64,000 nt of DNA from Cryptomeria japonica. Lineage: Eukaryota > Streptophyta > Pinopsida > Cupressales > Cupressaceae. Position 1 is the first letter of the stretch. Every line of letters starts with the position of its first letter. The notes under the pieces were generated by a model. It saw only the letters and a list, made by a program, of their open reading frames with translations. It was not told the origin of the DNA and did no database searches. The stretch is from positions 113,865,783 through 113,929,782 of the forward strand of contig NC_081406.1 in the NCBI RefSeq assembly GCF_030272615.1, read 5' to 3'. Positions 36,961 through 47,010 of this stretch are shown here, piece by piece. Position numbers and translations under genes: made by a program.

Positions 36961-37783
36961 TGAGTATACCACACCCTGTATAAGACCCATGATAGTAGAG
37001 ACAAGGACAAATGATTTTGAGGTTGATTGATATGACAATTTTGATCAGTTGGAATGTCTGGTTTGATTGAAAAAAAAGTTCATCTGTTTACGCATGATTT
37101 CATTAAAGCACAATGTTTGATTGATTGTCACTGGATTTATGCTCAGTGAGCTATCTATGCACAGGGGGGTTATTTATGTTTTGTTTTGCTTTACTTGTCG
37201 ATTTTTTTACAATTTTTTTGTTCATTTTTTAAAGACTTTATTTGACTTTTTAGGGATTTTTTCTCTTCAGGACCTTATTTGATTTTTTTGGATTATTTCA
37301 GGATCTTATTCAATTTTTTTGAGATTTTTTTCAGGACATTTTTAAATGTTTTTGAGATTTTTTCAAGACATTTTTAAATGCAAAATTTCTAGTGATCGAT
37401 CATGACAAGGGGAACACACCCAATGTGCATCTGAAAAACATACATAGACCGGGACCAAAACATATGTACAAGCAACCAGAATATGCAAGACAATGATGTT
37501 GACCAATAACAGGCCTGGAATAGAACATTGGGTCAAGACAAAGATAGACGTGAGAAATCGACCGAGAGAAAGCATAGCTTAGAGGTCATGACAGATGATA
37601 GAGCAACGATCTCATGTTACACATGGCACCTATTTGCCAGGTTTTCACCAAGGTACTTGCCCCAAGCGCCTGTTTGCCAGGTTTTCACTAGAGGTTTTAA
37701 TTTTTTTTGTATTTTTTTGCTTTTTCCATTTTTTTGTATTTTTTCAGGGTCATATTTGAAGAAGTGCTGATAGAAAATTATGC
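36961..37783 (-). mobile_element. F 3' non-coding region, T-rich repeats
   Basis: Resumes F (gagtataccacacc, as at 39379). T-rich units with ttcaggacattttt wording at 37195-37375, and two tgccaggttttcac motifs at about 37635 and 37675. About 545 bp present in G between the hairpin and this point are missing here, lost with LTR S. Confidence 0.78.
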
Positions 37784-38480
37784 CTAGTACTTGCAAAGAT
37801 GCATGCTGTTTATAGGATCAAACAGAGGTTCACCTTCTGGGGTAGCAAGCAGATATGCCCCCGAGCCATATGCTGCAGTTACTATGAAAGGCCCAACCCA
37901 ATTAGGTTCAAACTTGCCTTTGATGATGTTAGTAGACTGTGCATTCTTAGGGTTTGCCTTTAAAACCAGATCTCCCACTTCGAAGTGTCGCCCTTTGACC
38001 TTCTTATTATAAGAGCGACGAAGATGGTTTTGATATGCTTGCAAATGTGTCAGAGCTGTTTGATGTTTCTCATCTAACATCTCAAGCTGATGCAACCGAG
38101 AGACTCTGTGTGTCTCATCATCAATCAGATGTTGCAAGGAAACACGCAAGGAAGGAATCTCCACCTCCAAAGGTAAAATATCTTCCGCACCATACACCAA
38201 GGAATAAGGTGTTGCGCTAGTAGGTGTGCGGATAGAAGTGTGATAGGCCCATAGTGCTGGATTCAACTGTACATGCCAATCTTGACCAACGTCATTGACA
38301 ACCTTCTTCAGGATCTTGATAATGGTTTTATTTGATGCTTCGACTTGACCATTCCCTTGTGGATAGTATGGACTGGAGAATCAGTGTTGGATATGAAACT
38401 TTTCACAGAGTTCCTTGACATCTTTATTCTTGAAGGGACGACCATTATCTGTGACTATGGCAAGGGGAACCCCATACCGG
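37784..38480 (-). pseudogene. Ty3/gypsy integrase C-terminal half (F)
   Basis: Open from 38480 except for one TGA. RYGVPLAIVTDNGRPFKN carries the second catalytic Asp, PQGNGQVEASNK the catalytic Glu; then the LNPALWAYHTSIRTPTSAT segment, the VYGAEDILPLEVEIPSLR block, KVKGRHFEVGDLVLKANP and NWVGPFIVTAAYGSGAYLLA, ending EGEPLFDPINSMHLCKY at the stop 37784-37786. No chromodomain follows, which suits the Tat/Athila side of Ty3/gypsy. It stops abruptly at 38480 where the truncated G LTR begins; some 300 bp of zinc finger and core upstream are lost. Confidence 0.9.
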
Positions 38481-38738
38481 CAAAATTGACGAGATTGACA
38501 AGTTGATAAGAGATTGACAAGATTGACCAAAATCATGACTGAAAATTGTTATCGACAAGACCTAATTCAAAAGCGAGACAAATGAAGAGTGTAGAAGAAG
38601 GACTCGATGCTCACAAATGATAAAGACCAAGTGCATGACATAGGAGAAATGTTAATGCGATGCAAAAACATAAGATGAGGCAATGCGCAAATGTTAAAGT
38701 ATGATCCCGCAAGCGTTGACAATTTTTAGGTGTCTACA
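38481..38738 (-). repeat. 3' LTR of G, 258-bp remnant
   Basis: Matches 46757-47010 of the 5' LTR; the other 1.0 kb is missing at its left edge. The right edge carries gtctaca and the purine tract. Confidence 0.9.
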
Positions 38739-38784
38739 TTTTGCCCCTCTTTGAGACAATGCGATTTTAAGCGTTGTTTCAAAG
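38739..38784 (-). other. Polypurine tract and hairpin of G
   Basis: ttttgcccct, then ctttgagacaatgc (38749-38762), loop gattttaa, gcgttgtttcaaag (38771-38784). All 14 positions pair on the plus strand, two as G.U. Confidence 0.88.
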
Positions 38785-39649
38785 AATAGTAATGAAAATG
38801 CCCCAGACAATGAAAATGACATATGCGTGCCCCCTTGGGGAATTGGCCAGAAACATCCAGAAAAGAGGCCAATTGATCGATATGAATGATAGGAGATGAT
38901 AGGATCGAACGAACTACCAAGACTGATAGAAGAAATGTTAGTAAGAAGAAATGAGACAGAAAATAGTTAGAGATGAAGAAAAACTTGCTTTCACTAATGC
39001 ACAAAAGTAGGTGAGAACCTTTATTTAATGTAGCAAAATGGATGCGTAGCATCATGGCATTGAAGGCCAGAGCTGAAATGCAACCCTTTTTGCAAAAGAC
39101 AGACACATCACAGACAAACAACAATCACAACAAAAAAAGAAAAGGACCATGTACCATCCCGGTCACTCTAAATCACTTAGTGACATCATCGAGTAACATA
39201 GGAACATGATTGAAGCCAAAGATAAATTAGTAAAAAGATAAGATGCACAAATTCCAACAAATCAAACAAACATCTTGATCTTCATTGTCAAAAGTTGAAA
39301 GTGCTGATAGGACGATCATGCTGTCTAGTTTCAGGACATGCGGTACCCCGTCTAAGATAGGACATAGTCTGGTTTCGAGTATACCACACCCTATATAAGA
39401 CCCATGATAGTAGAGACAAGGACAAATGATATTGAGGTTGATTGATATGACAATGTTGATTAGTTTGAATGTCTAGTTTGAGTGAAAAGTTCATCTGTTT
39501 AATGCGTGATTTCATTAAAGCACAATGTTTGATTGCGTGTCGTTGGAGGGATGCTCAGTGATTTGTCTATGCACAAAAAGGGATCATTTATTGCAAAATG
39601 CTTGTTTTTTTGGATTTTAATGTTTTGAAATGTTTTTGTGTTCATTTTT

Positions 39650-39905
39650 TTCAAGACTTTATTTGATTTTTTTTGGATTTTTTCAGGACATTTTTCAATT
39701 TTTATGATATTTTTTTCAGGACATTATTTTATTTTTAGAGATTTTTTCAAGACTTTTTTCAATTTTTTTGGATTATTTCAGGACATTTTTCAATTTTTAT
39801 GATTTTTTTAAGGACATTTTTTGATTTTTAGAGATTTTTCTCAGGACATTATTTGATTTTTTTTTTTTGGATTATTTCAGGACATTTTTCAATTTTTATG
39901 ATTTT
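39650..39905 (-). repeat. T-rich minisatellite, about 32 bp x 7
   Basis: Units of the type tcaggacatttttcaatttt followed by tatgatttttt, alternating with a gattttTagagat variant. In element sense it is A-rich. Similar units occur in F (37195-37375) and, degraded, in M (10600-10745). Confidence 0.8.
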
Positions 39906-40869
39906 GCCCCCAGTGTCTAGCAAGGCAAGGAATATGATAGGTGAATAAATAGGCTTTCTAAAATGATGGTGGATAGACGGAAGACCAAGGCCTTTTAGTA
40001 TGGAGACAATACAAATGCAATTTTCAAGGGCTATGGCATGATGAGACAAGAGACTGGATATGACAATGTAAAGTAGTGACATGGCATGAGGGACATGTCA
40101 AGAGGTTTTTGAAAATAGGTTTTGCATTTCGCGTCCTTATGTCAGATCAAGATCAAGGAATGAAAAAGAGTGTATGGATAGTGATAAGATATGGATAGGA
40201 TAAGCAAGACCAAGAATGGATAAGGGACATGGACTGAAGGTCGGGATAGGCTAAGGGATAGTGGCAGAAAGTTGCAATAATCCAGGGAATATGGATGAAA
40301 GGTTGTAATAAGAAAATGGATAAATGACCAAAAGCTATGATAGACTGAAAGCTACAAACAAGATGCATGATGCTCATGAAGATCCTCAGCCTTGTCAAGA
40401 TCAAAGGTGGAAAAAGGAAATGGACATGAGGGACAATAGGATAATGGAGGGTAATGACAGGGGTTCGATAGGATAGTGGAACAATGAAGGACAAAAGGAT
40501 ATGAAGGAGGAAACCTACCCCCAAGTGTGGTGTGCAAGAAGTTCATAAATTATGCATGACGCCTGTTTGCTAGGTTTTCATCATGGTACTTTCCCAAGGT
40601 GCCTGTTTGCCAGGTTTTCACTAGTGAACGAATTATTTTTCTTTACTTTTTTTTTTCTTTTGCCTTTTTTTTTTCACTTTTTTTTTTTTTCTTTCTTTTT
40701 GACTTTTTCAATAGAAGATGGACACATGATAGGGGATGGAAGAAGGAATCAAGCGTCTTTTTGTTTGGATAGTAGCCTTGAAAACAAATGGACCATGACC
40801 TTTAAAAGTATGCTCAAAGACGTTGGTAGGATAAGGACATGGAAAATGAGATGAAATTAAGGCAAGGAT

Positions 40870-43668
40870 TTATGCAAAGGATGGGATCAAAGGGATCAAA
40901 TGATGGAAAATATGCATTGGATAATGGATAGGGTATCGGAAGAGCTGTGCTTTAGTGGATGGAAATGAAGGCAAGATCGACATTGGCATACACCTTGAGG
41001 TGTGATGGATTGATGGAGGAAAAATGGATCTCAGATTGTGAGATTTGGATGGAGAAATAGCTTGGGATTTTGGGACATAAGGGCCCAAAATGGATGAAGA
41101 AGGTGATGGAGGAATAGAAATTTTGGATGCCAAGTTGGATGTTTCTTTAGGCTTTTGTGCTTCAAGGAGCGGCTTAGGGATCCACATGGTTTTTGATTTT
41201 TCATGCTTTTGTGGTTCCTTGGAGTGCATTGCTTGCACAAGGGATTTAGGAACCCATATATATTTTGACTTTGCTTTATTTTTCTCAGTGGGCCTTTGTG
41301 GCCTTTTGGATATTTCTTTTTCTTTATAGATCATATTGTTCTTTGTTTTGACATGTCGATTATATTGGACATGTTGATCCTTGAATACATGTGGATTGCT
41401 AGACTTATGACGTTTATACTTGGCATCCAAATTGCTTGGAGGAGGAAAGGAATGCATGGATGGATATGAATGAAATGGAGTTCTTTTGGATTAGTGAGAT
41501 TGACTCAAGGATGTGTGCCTTTGCTGACCTTGCATAGAGGATGAAGGAATATAAGGACCTAAGATGGATGGAAAGTATGATGGGTAAGGTGTATGTTTTG
41601 ATTTTGATGGAGGGATACCAACATCTCGAGAGTGAGTTGTGTAGACATGAGCCTTAATATCTTCTTTGATATGGAGGGGTTCTTGCTTATGGAGATCTAC
41701 TCCTTTGCCTTTATGAATATCTTGACTTGTAGGATACTCTTTTCTTTGGGAAGAAGACGCAAGTCCATTATGAGGTGGATATGATATGAGAGAAATAATG
41801 AGATCTTGAAGTGGATCAGATTGCACCAAAATGGAAAAACCCATTATGCATGTCAAGGGTTCATGAACATCTTGCACTAACATGTTAGAATCATGAAAGG
41901 GATTAGGATTATGTTGTGGACATGGTTCAATGACAAGTTCTTCAAGAGATGGAATGGGAGAAATAATGGGATCATCAAAAGAAATGCGATCTTGGAGTGT
42001 ATATGGAGCATTAGGACAAGGAGATGGAGGAACAAGTGGATCTTGTGGAGGATCTGAAGGAATAATTTGATCTTAACAAGGAGGAAGATCATTGGAATCC
42101 TCTTTAAAGGTGCTTTGCTCTTGACTTTCAATGGGATCATCATAAAGGATGGAAAGGATATCTTGATCTTTCTCAGGAAGTGGAATGTCAATGGGATTTG
42201 AAAGGACATTTTGTTCATGAAATGAAAGGGGATCGTTTGGGATTGGATGAACTGGGATATCTTGATCTTGCTCGGGGAATGGAGTGTCAATAGGACTTTG
42301 GATAGGATGGACAAGAATAGGGGAATCATCATGAGTGTCTGGGAATATGGGGTCCTGGTCAACAATTGGATGGGATGATAAGGTTTCAGGATCTTGATCT
42401 TGATCTGTTTTAAGACATGTTTCTTCATGCTCTAAATTATCCTCTTGACATGGGGTTGGACTTTGGATATGCATGGGGGGTTCTAGCAAGGGATCAATGA
42501 TTTGGTATGAAGCGGATGCACTTTGAACATTTATGATGGATTCTGGCAAGGAATCAATGCTTGAACATGAGGAAGAGGGACTTCGAATGGGGTCCTCTAA
42601 AATAGGTAATGGCAATAAAGTGCATGGTGGCATTGAGTCTTGTATTTCTGAAACATGACAAGGATGTGCATCATGAATTGGATTATCTTGGCAATCAATT
42701 ATGGATAGCCCCTAGGTAATTTCATCCTTGGGTGTATTGTTTGACGAGGACAATATGGAAGATTCTTGTGAAACTTCTAGAGGTGTAGGGATAGATGCCA
42801 CTGGAGAGTCAATTTGCTTGCGAGGGGATGAGGCATTGCTAGACATAGTTGTATTATCTTGATCTTCCTCAAAAAACTCACTTGGTAATTTCCTTAAGAG
42901 CATTGCAATAAAGCCACCTTTCTTTTGAGGTTTTGACATGGTTGTATTTGGAATTTGAACTTGTTTGGCAAGGAGTTGGTTCTGATCTAATGTCATGTTT
43001 TGATATTGGACTTGGTTCAATTGTTCTGACATGTTTGAAACTTGGGTTGGTGTGTGCTGCAACCTTTGTTTTTGAATTTGTGATTGTGGTTGTTGACATT
43101 GATATGCTGATTGAACTTGTTGATATTCCACCATTGGTTGAACTATTTGTTGACATTGTATAGTTGGTTGGACATATTGTTGAAATTGGACCATTGGTTG
43201 TGTTGGTTGTATATGTTGAAATTGTTGAACAATTGATTGTGATGGTTGAAAATCTGATTGATAGTGAACACCTTCTTGTTCTTGTTGTGGAGGCACATAA
43301 TGTTGTTGTCACTTTTCTTGAAATTGTTTCATCATCTCTATTTGGGAGAGGAGAGCTGGTATGTCTGATCGTTCAAGAAGAGATCTTACATCAATTAGCT
43401 CAATCTTTGGATTCTGACCTAGCAATTTTTGAAACATTTTGGACATTTGTGATCTATTCTTCTCAATGTTTTTCACTCTTTGTTCCAATATCTCATTTTC
43501 TTGAGCTAGTTTATCCTGTAGTTTTTGTATTTGGACATTTACATCATCATGATGAGTTTGACCAATGTTGCTTTGTTGTTGGGTTGGATATAATTGTGAT
43601 TGCATTGTCGGTTGATATGTCAAACTTTGTTGCATCATTGGTGCTTGGAACCTTGTTTCAATAGACAT
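40870..43668 (-). pseudogene. Unrecognised long reading frame of G, about 933 codons
   Basis: One continuous frame from ATG 43668 to the stop 40870, broken by only four stops (43309 TGA, 42712 TAG, 42073 TAA, 41491 TAA) and no frameshift, which shows past coding. An upstream in-frame TGA supports the start. Residues about 40-110: coiled coil (QIQKLQDKLAQENEILEQRV). About 120-230: Gln-rich (QQFQHIQPTQPMVQFQQYVQ). Then a basic stretch KPQKKGGFIAMLLRKLPSEF, a Pro/Asp/Ser-rich acidic middle with repeated PxPExDQDI units, and a basic end with two copies of IWVPK/MWIPK and of SILGPYxP. No zinc knuckle, protease, RT or integrase is visible. It could be a divergent gag of this family or a captured or novel gene; I do not recognise it. 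Confidence 0.75.
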
Positions 43669-45707
43669 GTCACTATGCAAATGCAATATTTTTGTAATTT
43701 TTCAAGGACAATATATGATATGCAACTAAATGCAAACTAGACAGATGAGCATGCAATCTATGTTTTTGGTTGTTTTTCAAGATTTTGACAAACTTTTTGG
43801 AATGTAGATCTAAAAGAGACCCTTAGGAACTTGAAAATGATGTCTAGACCTCAAAGGACAAAAGGACCAAGTGACAAAAGGACAAATGACAAAGTCTCCC
43901 CTATATGCTTGGATACTAAGCTAGGTTTGACCAAATGACAATAATGACATAAAAAGAAAAGGTTTGACAAGGTCTAGAGTTCTTAACAAATGACTTAGGG
44001 TTTATCAAATATTTGGATTACTCAAGTATGACAAAACCTAGTTTTGACACTATATGCAAAGGGACAGTTAATATGCAAGTGACCCTAATATGATATGATA
44101 ATGACCTAAGCTTGATGAAGAGACCTAGGGTATGCAATGTATGACAATGGTATGACTTTAATGCAAGAGGACACATGCAAATGGATGACCCTTATTGATA
44201 TGCAAAGGAGTATGACCTAGGTGAAACCTAACCTTGGTACTTGACAATGAACTTTGCAAAATGCAACCTAGGATGAACCTAAATGTAAGTGACATGAATG
44301 TTGAGGCAAGATTTTGAACAATGTTTGACAACCATGTTTGAAAGTGTTTTGAAGTTTTTTGGATGAAATGTTCTTGTGTTTAACCTTGTTTTGAATCAAT
44401 TTTTCTTGTTTTTGAAATGAGATGCAATTCAACTTTTGACAAGTAAAGAAGACAAGATATTTTTAACATAGACTCAAGACAATCATGCTCATTCACACAT
44501 TTCTTATGGTAGCAAGGACATTAGGTACTTGAGAGGTAGACTCATTATGGGATTCAAGGAGAATACATAGATGCTTTACCCCACGGGCTCCCCTCCATGA
44601 CACTCACTTCTCAGGGTAGCCAAGCATCAGTCCCCATGGAAATCTCCCCATGGAAAACTTAGTATCTCTTCCAAGTATCCGAACTTGTCCTTCTCAAGCA
44701 ACTAGAAGGGTTTTTTTTGGCCTCTAAAAACAAGGTGTTTAGTAAGGATTTCTGTTAAGCGTTACTCCTTGATGTCATGCAAGCATGATTGAGACATTAA
44801 GCCCATCAAGATACCAAACAAATGTAGTCACGCAAGCATGATTTAGACCATGAGGTCCTACTTAGATGTTGATATGAGAAAGAGTCCAAGGGTCATCACT
44901 TCCCAAGTAACTGCAATTCCCACGTAACCGTTCCTTCAAAGCTTTCGCCCATCAAGTATTTGTTTATAGTGAGTTAGAATGCCAAGGTATTCTAGCTGTA
45001 CTCACTTTGGGTCATTCCCTTCTCATGATTATCACTTGCTTGCAAAAGAAAATGGTTGGGAAGGCAGGCCCTCTAAAGGTGACAAACAATCAAAACAATG
45101 AGCATGGTATCGAAGATCTGGATTTCTGATCACCCTAAGAAGGATGAGAGCATAGTCTCCTACTCCAATGTCACACTCAACAATCAAATTAAGAATATAT
45201 TCATTCCATCCTATTTAGAAATCACTAGGTGCCTAAAAATTAATGGCAAACACCAAGTTTAGTTGTTTCTCGAAGGCAACCTGCAAAACCCAAGTTAGAA
45301 GTTTGAGGTGTTTATTCTTTGACTATCGATTCTGCATAAAACATGTTAGTAGTTTCATTTGTTGTCTTTTCCATGCATATGCCAAGATGCTACACAGATA
45401 ATTAGTACCAAAAACCAAAAAGTAGAAAACAGAATGCAAAAACAAACAATTTTCAAGTAAAACACTGTGTTTTCACCTCTGTTTCTGGACTTTACATAGA
45501 CACAGAACTCATGACACAGGTGTAGAACTCATAACACAAGTGCAAAATGTCTCTAACACAAGCACAGAATGCATAACACAGGCGCAAGTTGTCTTACACA
45601 GGTGCAGAAGTCCCCAGAAAACCCTGCACTGCCCTGTTTTTGGGTTTTTTGACCTGCAAATCAACTCAAAAGCACTCAAAAACACAGTAAAGGGGTTAGA
45701 TGGTTAG
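43669..45707 (-). mobile_element. G leader between primer site and long frame
   Basis: About 2.0 kb with no convincing reading frame. Rich in short words such as tgacaaaatg, gacctagg and tatgacctaa. Near 45490-45620 there are four or five imperfect units around acacaggtgcagaa. A long leader is common in Tat-like elements. Confidence 0.7.
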
Positions 45708-45727
45708 TGTTCATGTCGAGTTCACCA
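45708..45727 (-). promoter_or_regulatory. Primer binding site of G
   Basis: On the minus strand TGGTGAACTCGACATGAACA begins five bases inside the LTR. The TGG start is as expected for a tRNA 3' CCA; I could not assign the tRNA. Confidence 0.75.
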
Positions 45728-45732
45728 ATTAA

Positions 45733-47010
45733 TGTAGCTAGGAAATCGGAAATCATCACAAAAAATATCAAAATACTAATCTAGCTCAATCACAAAAGCA
45801 AATTGCAATGATCTATCCTAAACACACTCAATAGAGACATGAAAATTGAAACATTCAAAAAGATTATGCAAACCAGATGTAGATCTAAATGCTTCTTTCA
45901 TGTGGCTCCATTGTCCTTCTTTCTTCTCCAAATAGTTTTGTTGTGGATCTCACCTTCAAGTGCATAAACCTAATTGTGAAAGCAAGATTGACATTGCCAC
46001 AAGAGTACTCGAAGTGTGATTTGACAAAGTGATTAGAAATTCGATAATCTGATTAGGGGATTAAAAAATGCGATCAATTGGGGATCTGATTGAAGAAATT
46101 CATCCAATTTATAGAGAAATTGGAGAAAAAGATCAAATTAGCATGATAATGATTCGAACGGAAATTCAAATCAAGAATAGCAAAATTATGACATGTGTAT
46201 GACAAATTGCTATGCAAGGATTTATGACAATTTATGACAATTTATGACAATTTATGACAAATTGCTATGCAAGGATTTATGACAAGATTTTGGAATAGAA
46301 ATAGAAATTTAGGAATTTAGGAAATTAAGTTGGAAATAATGAATTGGAAATTAGGAAATTGATGAAAAATTAGGTAAATTAATTAATAATTTCTCATTCA
46401 TTAATTAATTTACAAAAATAGGAGGAATTAATTAGCCAATTAAATAAACATTTAATTGTGACAAGAAGACTTAGGATAAATAAATAAATTATTTAACCTA
46501 AAGGGAGAAACGACAAACAAGGTTAAATGATTAAATCATGAAACCCTAGAAGATGAATTAGAAATGCAAAGATGACAATTAGGTCTTGATGCAAGATTGA
46601 TTTGATGTCGATTCGATCATGATTTTGAATTGATAAATGATTTTATTGATAAATAATTGAAATTGGTTGACAAATTGACCAATATTGATAAAGAGACCAA
46701 ATTGATATGCGCCAATTGACATGATTGAAGAGGACAAGGATCGATGACAAATCGATCGCAAAATTGACGAGATTGACAAGTTGATAAGAGATTGACGAGA
46801 TTGATCATGACTAAAAATTGTTATCAACAAGACCTAATTCGAAAGTGAGACAAATGAAGAGTGCAGAAGAAGGACTCGATGCTTGCAAATGATAAAGACC
46901 AAGTGTATGACATAGGAGAAATGGTAATGCGACACAAAAACATAAGATGAGGCAATGCACAAATGTTAAAGTATGATCCCGCAAGCGTTGACCATTTTTA
47001 GGTGTCTACA
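45733..47010 (-). repeat. 5' LTR of G (hybrid with F 5' LTR inferred)
   Basis: 1278 bp, plus-strand ends tgtagctagg and gtctaca. Inner edge fixed by the primer site. The outer flank gatag matches the outer flank of the F 3' LTR rather than the F integrase, so this LTR probably arose by recombination between the G and F 5' LTRs. It holds four tandem tttatgacaa units (46217-46260). Confidence 0.9.

Larger units (their letters stand above)
38739..40869 (-). mobile_element. G 3' non-coding region
   Basis: No gene. In order: purine tract and hairpin (38739-38784); a ccatcccggtcactc block (39150); the gagtataccacaccc block (39379); about seven 32-bp T-rich units (39650-39905); ttttgccccca (39903); two tgccaggttttcac-type motifs (40563, 40603) and a T-rich tract (40625-40700). 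The order matches F, so G and F share this region. Confidence 0.82.
24033..47010 (-). mobile_element. Gypsy composite F/G: element F with nested derivative G
   Basis: Minus-strand gypsy family with about 1.27-kb LTRs. Left: the 3' LTR of F (24033-35354, split by copia E), its 3' region and integrase end (35355-38480, split by LTR S). Right: G, a pol-less relative (38481-47010). The outer duplication gatac/gatag belongs to F. The simplest history is insertion of G into the F integrase gene, then recombination between the 5' LTRs of G and F that removed the rest of F, and a separate deletion at 38480/38481. Confidence 0.8.

Noticed and set aside
38739-40869. Possible antisense PMD gene in G, by analogy with H and J
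   Set aside because: No TFHLP-type or RVARQ-type motif in any frame and no TATATAAG at the expected distance on the plus strand.
43164-43664. Plus-strand open frame of 166 codons opposite the G reading frame
   Set aside because: It is the complement of the Gln-rich part of the long minus-strand frame; CAA codons read as TTG on the other strand and suppress stops.
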